Assembly (NCBI GenBank): GCA_004563195.1
Contig: SFTJ01000053.1
Location: 1 to 18,773, forward strand
Direction: 5' to 3'
DNA length: 18,773 bases
From: a bacterium
GTDB lineage: Bacteria; Bacteroidota; Bacteroidia; Bacteroidales; Muribaculaceae
Part shown: positions 1 through 7,067 of the stretch, in pieces
Numbering within the stretch: position 1 is the stretch's first letter
Layout: each line of letters begins with the position of its first letter
The notes under the pieces: model-generated
Databases searched by the model: none
Told to the model about the DNA's origin: nothing
The model's input: only the letters and a program-made list of their open reading frames with translations
Program-made: the position numbers and the translations under genes

Positions 1-1
1 T

Positions 2-196
2 GTGCTCAACACCGGCACGGCATTCTCGCTGCTGGTGTTCTGCTTGCTCTACACTCCGTGTGTGGCAGCCATCACTTGCGTGCGCCGTGAACTTAATGCC
101 CACGCAGCTGTTATGATTATGGTGTGCCAGTGCGTGATAGCATGGATATGTGCTTGGGTGGCATACCTGATGTGGAATATGATAGCAGGTGTGTGA
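2..196 (+). CDS. feoB: FeoB ferrous iron transporter, C-terminal end (partial)
   Basis: This is the last 64 residues or so of an open frame that enters from outside the window, so the GTG at position 2 is not a real start. The visible peptide has two hydrophobic stretches. It contains NTGTAFSLLVFCLLYTPCVA, which matches the final membrane segments of FeoB, the GTP-dependent inner-membrane Fe(II) importer; the (Y/F)-T/F-P-C-(V/I)-A-x-I signature followed by a charged R-R-E is typical of that end. The next gene encodes a small FeoB-associated-type Cys-rich protein, which supports the call. The G-domain and most of the transporter lie upstream and cannot be checked. The identification depends on this short tail plus context. 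Confidence 0.85.
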   Translation: MLNTGTAFSLLVFCLLYTPCVAAITCVRRELNAHAAVMIMVCQCVIAWICAWVAYLMWNMIAGV

Positions 197-198
197 CT

Positions 199-387
199 AT
201 GAATGTGGCGAGTGTGACAATAATAGCTATAGTGGCGCTTTTGGCATTGTGGGTGGTGCACCGACTGCGTCGCAGAGGTGGCGGAGCATGCCGTTGCCAA
301 GGGTGCGACTGCGCTGCTTCATGCCATGCCTCACGCCGCGAGTGCGGCATCGACCGTGGCCACAAGGATTGCCCCAAGAAGAATTAA
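199..387 (+). CDS. FeoB-associated Cys-rich membrane protein
   Basis: A 62-residue protein with one N-terminal transmembrane helix (roughly residues 4-18), then a basic RLRRR patch. A Cys-rich tail follows: C-R-C-x-x-C-x-C, a further CHASRREC and a final C near the C-terminus. This layout matches the small FeoB-associated proteins found just after feoB in many Bacteroidota, which are thought to sit in the inner membrane and help iron uptake; the exact job is not established. The start at 199 is chosen because it lies 2 bases after the feoB stop and leaves the helix at the N-terminus. An in-frame ATG at 124 would run inside feoB and is less likely. It is probably cotranscribed with feoB. Confidence 0.8.
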   Translation: MNVASVTIIAIVALLALWVVHRLRRRGGGACRCQGCDCAASCHASRRECGIDRGHKDCPKKN

Positions 388-419
388 ATACCATTTGTTT
401 ACAATATACCTATAACGAT

Positions 420-1643
420 ATGCCCGTATTCGACCCCTTTTCGCGCCCGCTCTATGTGATGGCAAAGCCTGCCGGTGCACTCTGTAACCTGCGTTGCGAC
501 TATTGCTATTATCTCGAGAAAGCGCACATGTATGCCGATAATTCGCGCCACATAATGACCGATGAACTGCTCGAACGCTTCATAGAGCAATACCTCTCGT
601 CGCAGACCATGAACGAAGTGCTCTTCTGCTGGCACGGCGGCGAGACGCTCATGCGCCCGCTTTCGTTCTATAAGCGTGTAATCGAACTGCAGCGGCAGTA
701 TGCTCGCGGCCGCGTGGTGGATAACTGCATACAGACCAACGGCACGATGCTCACCGATGAGTGGTGCCGATTTTTTGCCGAGCAACATTGGTTGGTGGGA
801 ATTTCGATCGATGGTCCACAGGAATTTCACGACGAGTATCGCCGCACCAAGAGCGGAGGCCCGTCGTGGCGCAAAGTGATGAATGGCATCAATCTGCTCA
901 ATAAGCACGGCGTGGAGTGGAACGCTATGGCTGTGGTCAACGACTATAATGCCGACTATCCTGTGGAGTTTTATCGGTTTTTCAAAGATATGGGATGCCG
1001 CTACCTGCAGTTTGCACCCATAGTGGAGCGCATACTCAAGCACGACGACGGACGCCATCTGGCAGCACCCGATGAGGTCGACGGACGCCTTGCCGATTTC
1101 TCGGTGACTGCCGAGCAGTGGGGCAATTTCCTCTGCGGCCTGTTCGACGAGTGGGTGAAGGAAGATGTGGGCAAGATATTTGTGCAGATTTTTGACTCCA
1201 CGCTTGCCAACTGGGTGGGTGTGCAACCCGGAGTGTGCAGTCTTGCCAAGCAATGCGGCCATGCCGGCGTGATGGAGTATAACGGCGACGTATATAGCTG
1301 CGACCACTTTGTGTTTCCCGAGTATCGATTGGGCAATATCTACACCTCCACGCTTACCGAGATGATGTATAGCGAGCGCCAGCGCCAATTCGGCGAGCAG
1401 AAGCAAAGCACGCTGCCCCGGCAGTGCCGCGAGTGCGAATTTCTCTTTGCCTGCAACGGCGAATGTCCCAAAAATCGCATCATCAGCACTGCAGATGGCG
1501 AACCCGGGCTCAACTATCTGTGCCGTGGCTATTACCGATTTTTCAAGCATGTGGCGCCCTATATGGACTATATGAAGCGCGAACTGCAAAACGAGCGCCC
1601 GCCAGCCAATATCATGCAAGCCATCCGCCGCGGCGAACTATAA
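420..1643 (+). CDS. Anaerobic sulfatase-maturating enzyme (radical SAM/SPASM)
   Basis: A 407-residue cytoplasmic radical SAM enzyme that oxidises the active-site Cys or Ser of sulfatases to formylglycine without oxygen. Residues C22, C26 and C29 form the CxxxCxxC motif (CNLRCDYC) that binds the SAM-cleaving [4Fe-4S] cluster. Further on are the family segments FCWHGGE and QTNGTML. The C-terminal SPASM region carries CSLAKQCGHAGV, NGDVYSCDHFVFPEYRLGN and CRECEFLFACNGECPKNR, which hold the ligands of two auxiliary clusters; these are near-diagnostic for anSME. Length is normal. The ATG at 420 starts right before the conserved N-terminus; the frame is open back to 189, but that upstream part reads through the Cys-rich gene in another frame and is not protein-like. 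No sulfatase gene is in view, so its substrates must be encoded elsewhere. Confidence 0.93.
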   Translation: MPVFDPFSRPLYVMAKPAGALCNLRCDYCYYLEKAHMYADNSRHIMTDELLERFIEQYLSSQTMNEVLFCWHGGETLMRPLSFYKRVIELQRQYARGRVVDNCIQTNGTMLTDEWCRFFAEQHWLVGISIDGPQEFHDEYRRTKSGGPSWRKVMNGINLLNKHGVEWNAMAVVNDYNADYPVEFYRFFKDMGCRYLQFAPIVERILKHDDGRHLAAPDEVDGRLADFSVTAEQWGNFLCGLFDEWVKEDVGKIFVQIFDSTLANWVGVQPGVCSLAKQCGHAGVMEYNGDVYSCDHFVFPEYRLGNIYTSTLTEMMYSERQRQFGEQKQSTLPRQCRECEFLFACNGECPKNRIISTADGEPGLNYLCRGYYRFFKHVAPYMDYMKRELQNERPPANIMQAIRRGEL

Positions 1644-1658
1644 ATCGAATTCCGAAAA

Positions 1659-1694
1659 AGCCGGGCATGCTGATAATCGCCCGCTGATGGTTTT
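1659..1694 (+). terminator. Possible terminator after the sulfatase maturase gene
   Basis: A short GC-rich dyad, AGCcGGGC (1659-1666) against GCCCGCT (1679-1685), gives a 7-bp stem with one bulged C. It is followed by a weak T-rich stretch ending in TTTT at 1691-1694. It sits 16 bases after the stop. The U-tract is poor and offset, so this is only a candidate. Confidence 0.35.
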
Positions 1695-1697
1695 ATC

Positions 1698-1817
1698 TCT
1701 CACAGATTTCACAGATTACACAGATATTATTTGGGTAACTGCCGCCCAGACTCGGCTGATAATCACCGGCTTAACCAGCCGCTGCGAAATTCTGTGAAAT
1801 CTGTGAAATCTGTGAGA
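1698..1817. repeat. Large intergenic inverted repeat built of CACAGATT units
   Basis: The left arm 1698-1724 and right arm 1791-1817 are inverted copies that match at 26 of 27 bases. Each arm is itself made of near-repeats of a 9-11 base word (TCACAGATT). Inside the 66-base loop is a second dyad, CGGCTG (1753-1758) with CAGCCG (1776-1781). A third pair, ATTATTTGG (1726-1734) and CCAAATAAT (1837-1845), straddles the right arm. The element could form a cruciform in DNA or a long hairpin in RNA. It lies between two + strand genes in a 335-base gap that otherwise holds only a possible terminator and the next promoter. It has the form of a dispersed palindromic repeat, but no transposase is seen and only one copy is in this window. 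Confidence 0.8.
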
Positions 1818-1904
1818 AAACCCCATATCGCTGCCACCAAATAATCTGCGGGAAAAGGCTGATAAAACTTGCTGTGCATTTTGCCAAAAATAGAGCATTG
1901 TGGC

Positions 1905-1936
1905 TTTGGCAAATTCGCTGATTGGTGCTAAATTTG
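1905..1936 (+). promoter_or_regulatory. Bacteroidota-type promoter for the small lipoprotein gene
   Basis: TTTG at 1905-1908 and TAAATTTG at 1929-1936 are separated by 20 bases. This matches the phylum's primary sigma factor consensus (TTTG, about 19 nt, TAnnTTTG). The predicted start of transcription is near 1943, leaving a leader of about 36 bases before the ATG at 1979. Confidence 0.6.
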
Positions 1937-1978
1937 TAGAATTGTAGAACCGGACGACAAATCACGATTTTTTTGGAG

Positions 1979-2299
1979 ATGAAACGATTGATAAATTATA
2001 TTATAATAGCCGTTGTGGCGATGGTGGTAGCGAGTTCGTGCGAGCAGAGCAAGAAGAATGAGGCAGCGCGCGAGCGAGCGCTTCAAGCTGTGGAAATGGT
2101 GCTTGCGGTTGACACGGTGCAACCTGTGGATTCGTTTGCACTCGAGCACGCCATACTCATGGCAAAGGCTGTGGAGAGCGAATATCAGATAGCCGGCGAT
2201 GAAGAAACCGCCGAGGCGTTTCGTGAGGCCTTTGAGGAAGCCCTCAGTGAGCGCAATCCCGAACTTGCGGCGCAACTGCTCGATACTGCCGAGCGCTGA
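1979..2299 (+). CDS. Small predicted lipoprotein, function unknown
   Basis: A 106-residue protein with a clear lipoprotein signal: basic start MKRLINY, a hydrophobic core, then VASSC with the acylated Cys at about residue 21. The mature part begins EQSKKN and is acidic and helix-prone, rich in Glu and Ala, with heptad-like segments, so it may be a short coiled-coil envelope protein. I do not recognise a family. The start is the ATG at 1979; a TTG two codons upstream is in frame, but GGAG at 1975-1978 abuts the ATG too closely to act as a ribosome binding site. It has its own promoter and is followed after 60 bases by the polyprenyl synthase gene, with which it may be cotranscribed. Confidence 0.7.
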   Translation: MKRLINYIIIAVVAMVVASSCEQSKKNEAARERALQAVEMVLAVDTVQPVDSFALEHAILMAKAVESEYQIAGDEETAEAFREAFEEALSERNPELAAQLLDTAER

Positions 2300-2359
2300 T
2301 GCCACTCACAGCCAATCGAAATAAATAAGAAAATAACAAACGATAAAAATCATAACGAT

Positions 2360-3334
2360 ATGCTTACATTCAACCAATATCTTGAGCGCGTGAACGCAGC
2401 CATAGAGAGTCTGCCTTATCCGGCGCAACCGGCGCACCTCTACGAACCGATATCCTACACAATGGCGTTGGGCGGCAAGCGCATACGCCCTGTGCTTGTG
2501 CTTATGGCATGCGAGGCAGTGGGTGGCGACATCGAGAAAGCCATTATGCCCGCAGTGGGTCTTGAGATGTATCACAACTTCACTCTTCTGCACGACGATG
2601 TGATGGACAAAGCCGACATCCGTCGTGGCAAGCCCACCGTACACGTAAAGTGGGACGATAACACAGCCATCCTTTCGGGCGATGCCATGCTCACTATGGC
2701 CACTCAACTCATAGCCCGAGCCGATGCTGCAGTGATGCCTCAGGTGATGGAACTCTTCAATCGCACCGCTATGGAGATATACGAAGGTCAGCAGTATGAT
2801 ATGGACTTCGAGAGCCGCGGCGATGTGACCGTGGAAGAATATATAGCTATGATTCGCCTGAAAACATCGGTTCTGCTGGGTTGTGCCTGCAAGATGGGCG
2901 CCCTCATAGGCGGTGCCGACGAAGCCACTGCGCAGCGTTTTTATGAAATAGGCGAGAACCTGGGTCTTGCATTCCAGCTGCAGGACGATATGCTCGACGT
3001 GTGGGGCGATGAAGCCACCTTCGGCAAGGCTATAGGCGGCGATATTATGAACAACAAAAAGACATTCCTTCTCATCAACGCTTGCCAACGTGCCACCGAC
3101 GACAATCGTATAGAACTTGCCCTATGGCTCAACACTGAGAATGCCAGTCGTGCCGTAAAAGTGCCCGCAGTGACCGCCATCTACGAGCGATTGGGCTTGA
3201 AAGAACTCTCAGAAGCCGAAATTGCAAAATATAACGATAAAGCCATGGCTGCAGTGTTTGAAACCGCAGTAGATGAACCCGCCAAGAAGGCATTTATCGA
3301 CCTTATTAGCCGACTTGTGAAGCGCGACCGATGA
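2360..3334 (+). CDS. Polyprenyl (farnesyl/geranylgeranyl-type) diphosphate synthase
   Basis: A 324-residue trans-isoprenyl diphosphate synthase that condenses isopentenyl diphosphate onto an allylic primer in the cytoplasm. It shows GGKRIRP (38-44), the first Asp-rich motif D79-D80-V-M-D83 followed by RRGKPTVH, and the second motif Q-D209-D210-M-L-D213 with downstream GGDIMNNKKT. All Mg/diphosphate-binding residues are present. The first motif lacks the two-residue insertion of E. coli IspA-type enzymes. Residue F74, five before the first Asp, is aromatic, which in this family usually limits the product to short chains (C15-C20). The exact product is an inference. The stop overlaps the TatD gene start by 4 bases (ATGA), so the two are translationally linked. 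Confidence 0.9.
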   Translation: MLTFNQYLERVNAAIESLPYPAQPAHLYEPISYTMALGGKRIRPVLVLMACEAVGGDIEKAIMPAVGLEMYHNFTLLHDDVMDKADIRRGKPTVHVKWDDNTAILSGDAMLTMATQLIARADAAVMPQVMELFNRTAMEIYEGQQYDMDFESRGDVTVEEYIAMIRLKTSVLLGCACKMGALIGGADEATAQRFYEIGENLGLAFQLQDDMLDVWGDEATFGKAIGGDIMNNKKTFLLINACQRATDDNRIELALWLNTENASRAVKVPAVTAIYERLGLKELSEAEIAKYNDKAMAAVFETAVDEPAKKAFIDLISRLVKRDR

Positions 3335-4098
3335 TTGATACCCACACCCATCTCTATCTCGAGGAATTTGATGCCGACCGCAGCGAGGCGGTGCAGCGCG
3401 CATTGGATGCCGGTGTGAGCCATCTCATACTGCCCAATGTAGACCTCACCACCATCGAACCCATGCATCGACTCCACGACGAGTTTGCCGATGTCACATC
3501 GATGGCTATGGGATTTCATCCCACCGAGGTGAATGCCGATTACAAGCAGAGTCTGGCTGAAGTGGAGCGACACTTCGGCGAGCGCAGCTATGTGGCGGTG
3601 GGCGAGATAGGCATCGACCTCTACTGGGACGCCACCTATCGCCGCGAACAGATGCAAGCGCTCGACACACAGATGCACTGGGCGTCGGAGCTGCATCTGC
3701 CAGTGATAATACATTGCCGCGAGGGCTTGAGTACCATCCTGGAGGTAATAGATGCCTTCGAGGGCGAGTTGCCGCAAGGCGTGTTTCACAGTTTTACAGG
3801 CACGGTCGACGATGTGGCAGAAATACGCCGCCGAGGCGACTTCTACTTCGGCATCAACGGCATAGTCACCTTCAAGAAATCGACCATACCGGCGCTTTTG
3901 CCCGCTGTGGGCTTGGAGCGACTGCTGCTCGAGACCGATTCGCCATATTTGGCACCCGTGCCCAACCGCGGACGTCGCAACGAGAGCGCCAACATACCCT
4001 ACATCAACGCCTGCATAGCTCAATGGCTGGGCGTGAGCGAGCAAGAAGTGTCGGACACCACCGATGCCAATGCCCGCCGACTTTTCGGATTGAAATAG
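3331..4098 (+). CDS. TatD-family metal-dependent hydrolase / DNase
   Basis: A 255-residue TIM-barrel amidohydrolase of the TatD (YabD/YcfH) family, cytoplasmic 3'-5' DNases linked to DNA repair and D-aminoacyl-tRNA or nucleic acid turnover. Metal ligands are all visible: H5 and H7 in DTHTHL, E92 in GEIGID, H128 in IIHCRE, H153 in FHSFTG and D203 in ETDSPYLAP. The family ending PNRGRRNES (211-219) and a normal length leave little doubt about the family. Substrate is not readable from sequence. It overlaps the polyprenyl synthase stop by 4 bases and is followed 25 bases later by the LOG-like gene. Confidence 0.93.
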   Translation: MIDTHTHLYLEEFDADRSEAVQRALDAGVSHLILPNVDLTTIEPMHRLHDEFADVTSMAMGFHPTEVNADYKQSLAEVERHFGERSYVAVGEIGIDLYWDATYRREQMQALDTQMHWASELHLPVIIHCREGLSTILEVIDAFEGELPQGVFHSFTGTVDDVAEIRRRGDFYFGINGIVTFKKSTIPALLPAVGLERLLLETDSPYLAPVPNRGRRNESANIPYINACIAQWLGVSEQEVSDTTDANARRLFGLK

Positions 4099-4123
4099 AC
4101 TCAAAAAAATTGACAGCTCCACT

Positions 4124-5080
4124 ATGATAAGCAAACCCGACTTGAAAGAACTCGAGGCAGTGAGCGAATATCTGCAAGAAGTGCCTTACGACGTGAGCCG
4201 ACAGCAGCTCTACACTGCCGACGACCTCTACGATGCATTCGATGCCGCCGACGCACAATCGATGCCGCGCTGCTACGATGCGCAAGTGTATAATCACTAT
4301 ATCGCCACCGGCAAGTTCACCTCCAATGCCAAGGAGAAACTCGCACGCACGCTACACGATCACTACATAGAGGTGGCGCTCGACCGCTTTGTGGCAGAGC
4401 ACGACGTGATGCGCATAGTGGGCGTGATGGGCGGCCACGGCGCGCTGCGTAGCGATGAGATGTATGCCAAGGTAGCATTGCTGAGCAAACGCCTCACCGA
4501 GAAAGGCTACACCATGGTGAGCGGAGGCGGTCCGGGCGCTATGGAAGCCACACACCTGGGCGCGTGGATGGCAGGACGCACCGATGCCCAACTTGCCGAT
4601 GCCATAGCCATGCTGCAATGTGCGCCGCGATTTACCGACGAGCAGTGGCTCTCGAGCGCCATGGCAGTGCGCGAGCGATATCCGCAGACCACCTATCACA
4701 GCCTCGGCATACCCACATGGCTCTACGGCCACGAACCCGCCACACCGTTTGCCACACATATAGCCAAACTCTTTCAGAACAGCATACGCGAGGACGGAAT
4801 CCTCACCATAGCCATGGGAGGCGTGGTGTATTCGCCCGGCAGTGCCGGCACCGTGCAGGAGATATTTCAAGACGCCGTACAAAATCACTACTTGTCGCTC
4901 AATGTGTCGAGTCCGATGATATTCCTCGGACGCCGATTCTGGACCCAAGAGATGCCGTTCTACTCCATGCTCGAGTATCTCACAGCCACATCGAAGTATC
5001 GCAACCTCAACCTATCGCTCACCGACGAAGTGGCCGAGGTGGTGGAGCATCTCGAGGCATTTCAGCGCAGCCGCGACTGA
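4124..5080 (+). CDS. LOG-like Rossmann-fold nucleotide-binding protein
   Basis: A 318-residue predicted cytoplasmic protein. After an N-terminal extension of about 95 residues that I do not recognise, a Rossmann-type core begins (MRIVGVMGGHGALRSDEMY, 96-114). SGGGPGAMEA (133-142) matches the LOG/PpnN nucleotide 5'-monophosphate nucleosidase family. The second signature, normally PGGxGTxxE, reads P238-G-S-A-G-T-V-Q-E246, so one Gly is Ser but the catalytic-type Glu remains. LOG proteins cleave nucleoside monophosphates at the N-glycosidic bond; that activity here is inferred, not shown. A region between the motifs (about 150-215) is longer than in small LOG proteins. It probably belongs to the same transcription unit as tatD. 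Confidence 0.75.
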   Translation: MISKPDLKELEAVSEYLQEVPYDVSRQQLYTADDLYDAFDAADAQSMPRCYDAQVYNHYIATGKFTSNAKEKLARTLHDHYIEVALDRFVAEHDVMRIVGVMGGHGALRSDEMYAKVALLSKRLTEKGYTMVSGGGPGAMEATHLGAWMAGRTDAQLADAIAMLQCAPRFTDEQWLSSAMAVRERYPQTTYHSLGIPTWLYGHEPATPFATHIAKLFQNSIREDGILTIAMGGVVYSPGSAGTVQEIFQDAVQNHYLSLNVSSPMIFLGRRFWTQEMPFYSMLEYLTATSKYRNLNLSLTDEVAEVVEHLEAFQRSRD

Positions 5081-5130
5081 TGCCATTCACTCCACCGATG
5101 AGGTGCATAAAGCAAGTGCCCTCGGTATGG

Positions 5131-5160
5131 TGTGAAATTCAATAATTCTGTGTAATTTTG
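5131..5160 (+). promoter_or_regulatory. Promoter for cmk-ispH
   Basis: TAATTTTG at 5153-5160 fits TAnnTTTG exactly. A near-consensus TGTG at 5131-5134 lies 18 bases upstream. The predicted start is near 5167, giving a leader of about 23 bases before the cmk ATG at 5190. Confidence 0.55.
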
Positions 5161-5189
5161 CAAGAGAAATAACATAATCGATTCCAGCA

Positions 5190-5897
5190 ATGACAAAACG
5201 ACTGATAACAATAGCCATCGACGGGTTTTCGTCGTCGGGAAAGAGCACAATGGCAAAGGTGCTTGCCAAGAACATAGGATATGCCTACATCGACAGCGGC
5301 GCAATGTATCGTGCCGTGACACTATATTGCCTCGATAACGGGCTTATCAACGAAGCCGGAGAGGTGGATTTGGCGGCACTCGAGGCAGCTTTGGGTAATA
5401 TCAACATCAGTTTCGGCGTAAATGCCGAAACCGGCGCCACTGAGACCTATCTCAACGGCGAATGTGTGGAAGGCAAGATACGCGACATGCGCGTGTCGGG
5501 CAAGGTAAGCACTGTGGCAGCCATCCCCTTTGTGCGCCGCGAACTGGTGAAGCAGCAGCAAGCCATGGGTCGCAATAAGGGCATAGTGATGGATGGTCGC
5601 GACATAGGCACCACCGTGTTTCCCGATGCCGAGATGAAGGTGTTTGTTAATGCTTCGGCCGAAACCCGTGCTCAGCGCCGCTACGAAGAACTCCGTTCGA
5701 AGGGCGACACCACAGTCACCTACGAAAGCGTGCTCGAGAACGTAAAGCAGCGCGACTATCTCGACACCACACGCAGTGAGAGCCCGCTGCGCCGTGCCGA
5801 CGATGCCGTAGAACTCGACAACAGCCACATGACCCGCGAAGAGCAGAACGAGTGGATGCTCAAGCTCTACGAAAAGATAGCCTCAGAGCAAGCCTAA
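5190..5897 (+). CDS. cmk: Cytidylate kinase
   Basis: A 235-residue cytoplasmic kinase that phosphorylates CMP and dCMP using ATP, in pyrimidine nucleotide supply. The P-loop is GFSSSGKS (12-19). The substrate region SGAMYRAVT (36-44) and the signature DGRDIGTTVFPDAEMKVF (135-152) with the following ASAETRAQRRYEEL are characteristic of bacterial Cmk and separate it from other NMP kinases. Length is normal and no key residue is missing. It has its own promoter and is followed by ispH after 53 bases with no terminator in between, so the two are probably cotranscribed. This cmk-ispH order is, to my knowledge, common in Bacteroidota. Confidence 0.96.
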   Translation: MTKRLITIAIDGFSSSGKSTMAKVLAKNIGYAYIDSGAMYRAVTLYCLDNGLINEAGEVDLAALEAALGNINISFGVNAETGATETYLNGECVEGKIRDMRVSGKVSTVAAIPFVRRELVKQQQAMGRNKGIVMDGRDIGTTVFPDAEMKVFVNASAETRAQRRYEELRSKGDTTVTYESVLENVKQRDYLDTTRSESPLRRADDAVELDNSHMTREEQNEWMLKLYEKIASEQA

Positions 5898-5950
5898 CTT
5901 AGGCAGCAGAGAGCTGAAACGATATCATATTCACCAATACATTAAGGGCG

Positions 5951-6829
5951 ATGGCAGTAATAGAGATTGACAACGGTTCGGGATTTTGCTTCGGCGTGGT
6001 GACCGCCATACAGAAAGCAGAAGAAGAAATAGATAAGTCGGGGCATCTGTATTGCCTTGGCGACATAGTGCATAACAGCAACGAGGTGGAGCGATTGCGC
6101 AAAATAGGGCTTGAGACCATCACCCACGACCAGCTGCGACAACTCCACAATGTGAAAGTGCTGCTACGCGCCCACGGCGAGCCGCCCGAAACCTACGAAG
6201 TGGCTCGAACCAATGGGATAGAGATAATAGATGCCACCTGCCCCGTGGTGCTGCAGTTGCAGCGCCGCATCAGCAACACCTATCATAGCGAAGCCCATGA
6301 AAAAGAACCACAAGTGGTGATTTACGGCAAAAAAGGCCATGCCGAGGTCAACGGCCTCGTGGGGCAAACTGAAGGCCATGCGCTGGTGATAGAAGGCACC
6401 GATGAGGTGGACAAAATCGATTTCAACCGCAATATCTATCTCTACTCGCAGACCACCAAATCGCTCGACGGATTTAAGAAAGTGGTTCGCGAAATAGAGA
6501 GCCGCATCGATGGCCGCAAGGTGGAATTCAAGAGCTACGACACTATATGCCGCCGAGTGGCAAACCGCATTCCGCAGATTCGCGAATTTGCTCAAAATCA
6601 CGATGTTATACTCTTTGTGTGCGGAAGCAAGAGCAGCAATGGTCGCATACTTTTCGAGGAGTGCCACAAGGTGAATCCACTGAGTTATCTCATAAGCAAC
6701 GAGAGCGAAATTGACCTCAGTTGGTTCTGTGGCAGAGACCACATAGGTATCTGCGGAGCCACATCCACACCCATGTGGCTTATGAATCAAGTAAAGGACT
6801 TCCTCGACCACGCACTCAATGGAGAGTGA
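5951..6829 (+). CDS. ispH: 4-hydroxy-3-methylbut-2-enyl diphosphate reductase
   Basis: A 292-residue [4Fe-4S] enzyme that carries out the last step of the MEP pathway, reducing HMBPP to IPP and DMAPP. The three cluster ligands are C13 (GFCFGV), C97 (DATCPVV) and C200 (DTICRRV). Substrate-binding residues are also present: H41, H75 in RAHGEPPE, H130 and E132 in GKKGHAEVNG, SQTT at 166-169, SSN at 228-230 and GATSTP at 269-274. Length is typical. It makes the C5 units used by the polyprenyl synthase encoded about 2.6 kb upstream. The start ATG at 5951 lies right before the conserved N-terminus. A strong terminator follows the stop. Confidence 0.97.
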   Translation: MAVIEIDNGSGFCFGVVTAIQKAEEEIDKSGHLYCLGDIVHNSNEVERLRKIGLETITHDQLRQLHNVKVLLRAHGEPPETYEVARTNGIEIIDATCPVVLQLQRRISNTYHSEAHEKEPQVVIYGKKGHAEVNGLVGQTEGHALVIEGTDEVDKIDFNRNIYLYSQTTKSLDGFKKVVREIESRIDGRKVEFKSYDTICRRVANRIPQIREFAQNHDVILFVCGSKSSNGRILFEECHKVNPLSYLISNESEIDLSWFCGRDHIGICGATSTPMWLMNQVKDFLDHALNGE

Positions 6830-6871
6830 TGCCCGAAAAACAAGTTGTATCAATTTATTTGAAATTTAGAT

Positions 6872-6919
6872 AAAAAGCGATATAAGCATCTGAAATGAAG
6901 TTGCTTATATCGCTTTTTT
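6872..6919 (+). terminator. Rho-independent terminator after ispH
   Basis: A perfect 17-bp stem: left arm 6872-6888, right arm 6902-6918, loop 6889-6901. It includes the core GCGATATAAGCA and ends in a run of six T. A flanking AAAAA on the left side makes it potentially active in both directions. It closes the cmk-ispH unit. Confidence 0.92.
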
Positions 6920-6991
6920 GCTTTGAGGCTTTCCCAGGCAGGATTTTGCCCCATGTGTGGTTAAGATTAGTCTAAAAATTCCTCTACTACA

Positions 6992-7025
6992 TTTGAGATG
7001 TTTTGGAAAAAGATAAGTAAATTTG
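6992..7025 (+). promoter_or_regulatory. Likely promoter for the HExxH/zinc-ribbon gene
   Basis: TAAATTTG at 7018-7025 matches the Bacteroidota -7 box. TTTG at 6992-6995 is 22 bases upstream, slightly long; another TTTG at 7002-7005 is too close. The predicted start is near 7032, about 36 bases before the ATG. A weaker TATACTTG at 7053-7060 is a second candidate -7 box but is too near the start codon. Confidence 0.45.
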
Positions 7026-7067
7026 TGAAAAAGATATTGATTACTATCCTAATATACTTGTGCCACT

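Noticed and set aside
189..419. N-terminal extension of the sulfatase maturase to position 189
   Set aside because: It would read through the Cys-rich FeoB-associated gene in another frame, and the added residues have no family similarity. The ATG at 420 gives the normal length.
420..432. The shared word ATAACGATATG at the starts of the sulfatase maturase and polyprenyl synthase genes
   Set aside because: Only two of the genes share it, and A-rich start contexts are expected in Bacteroidota; it is probably coincidence.
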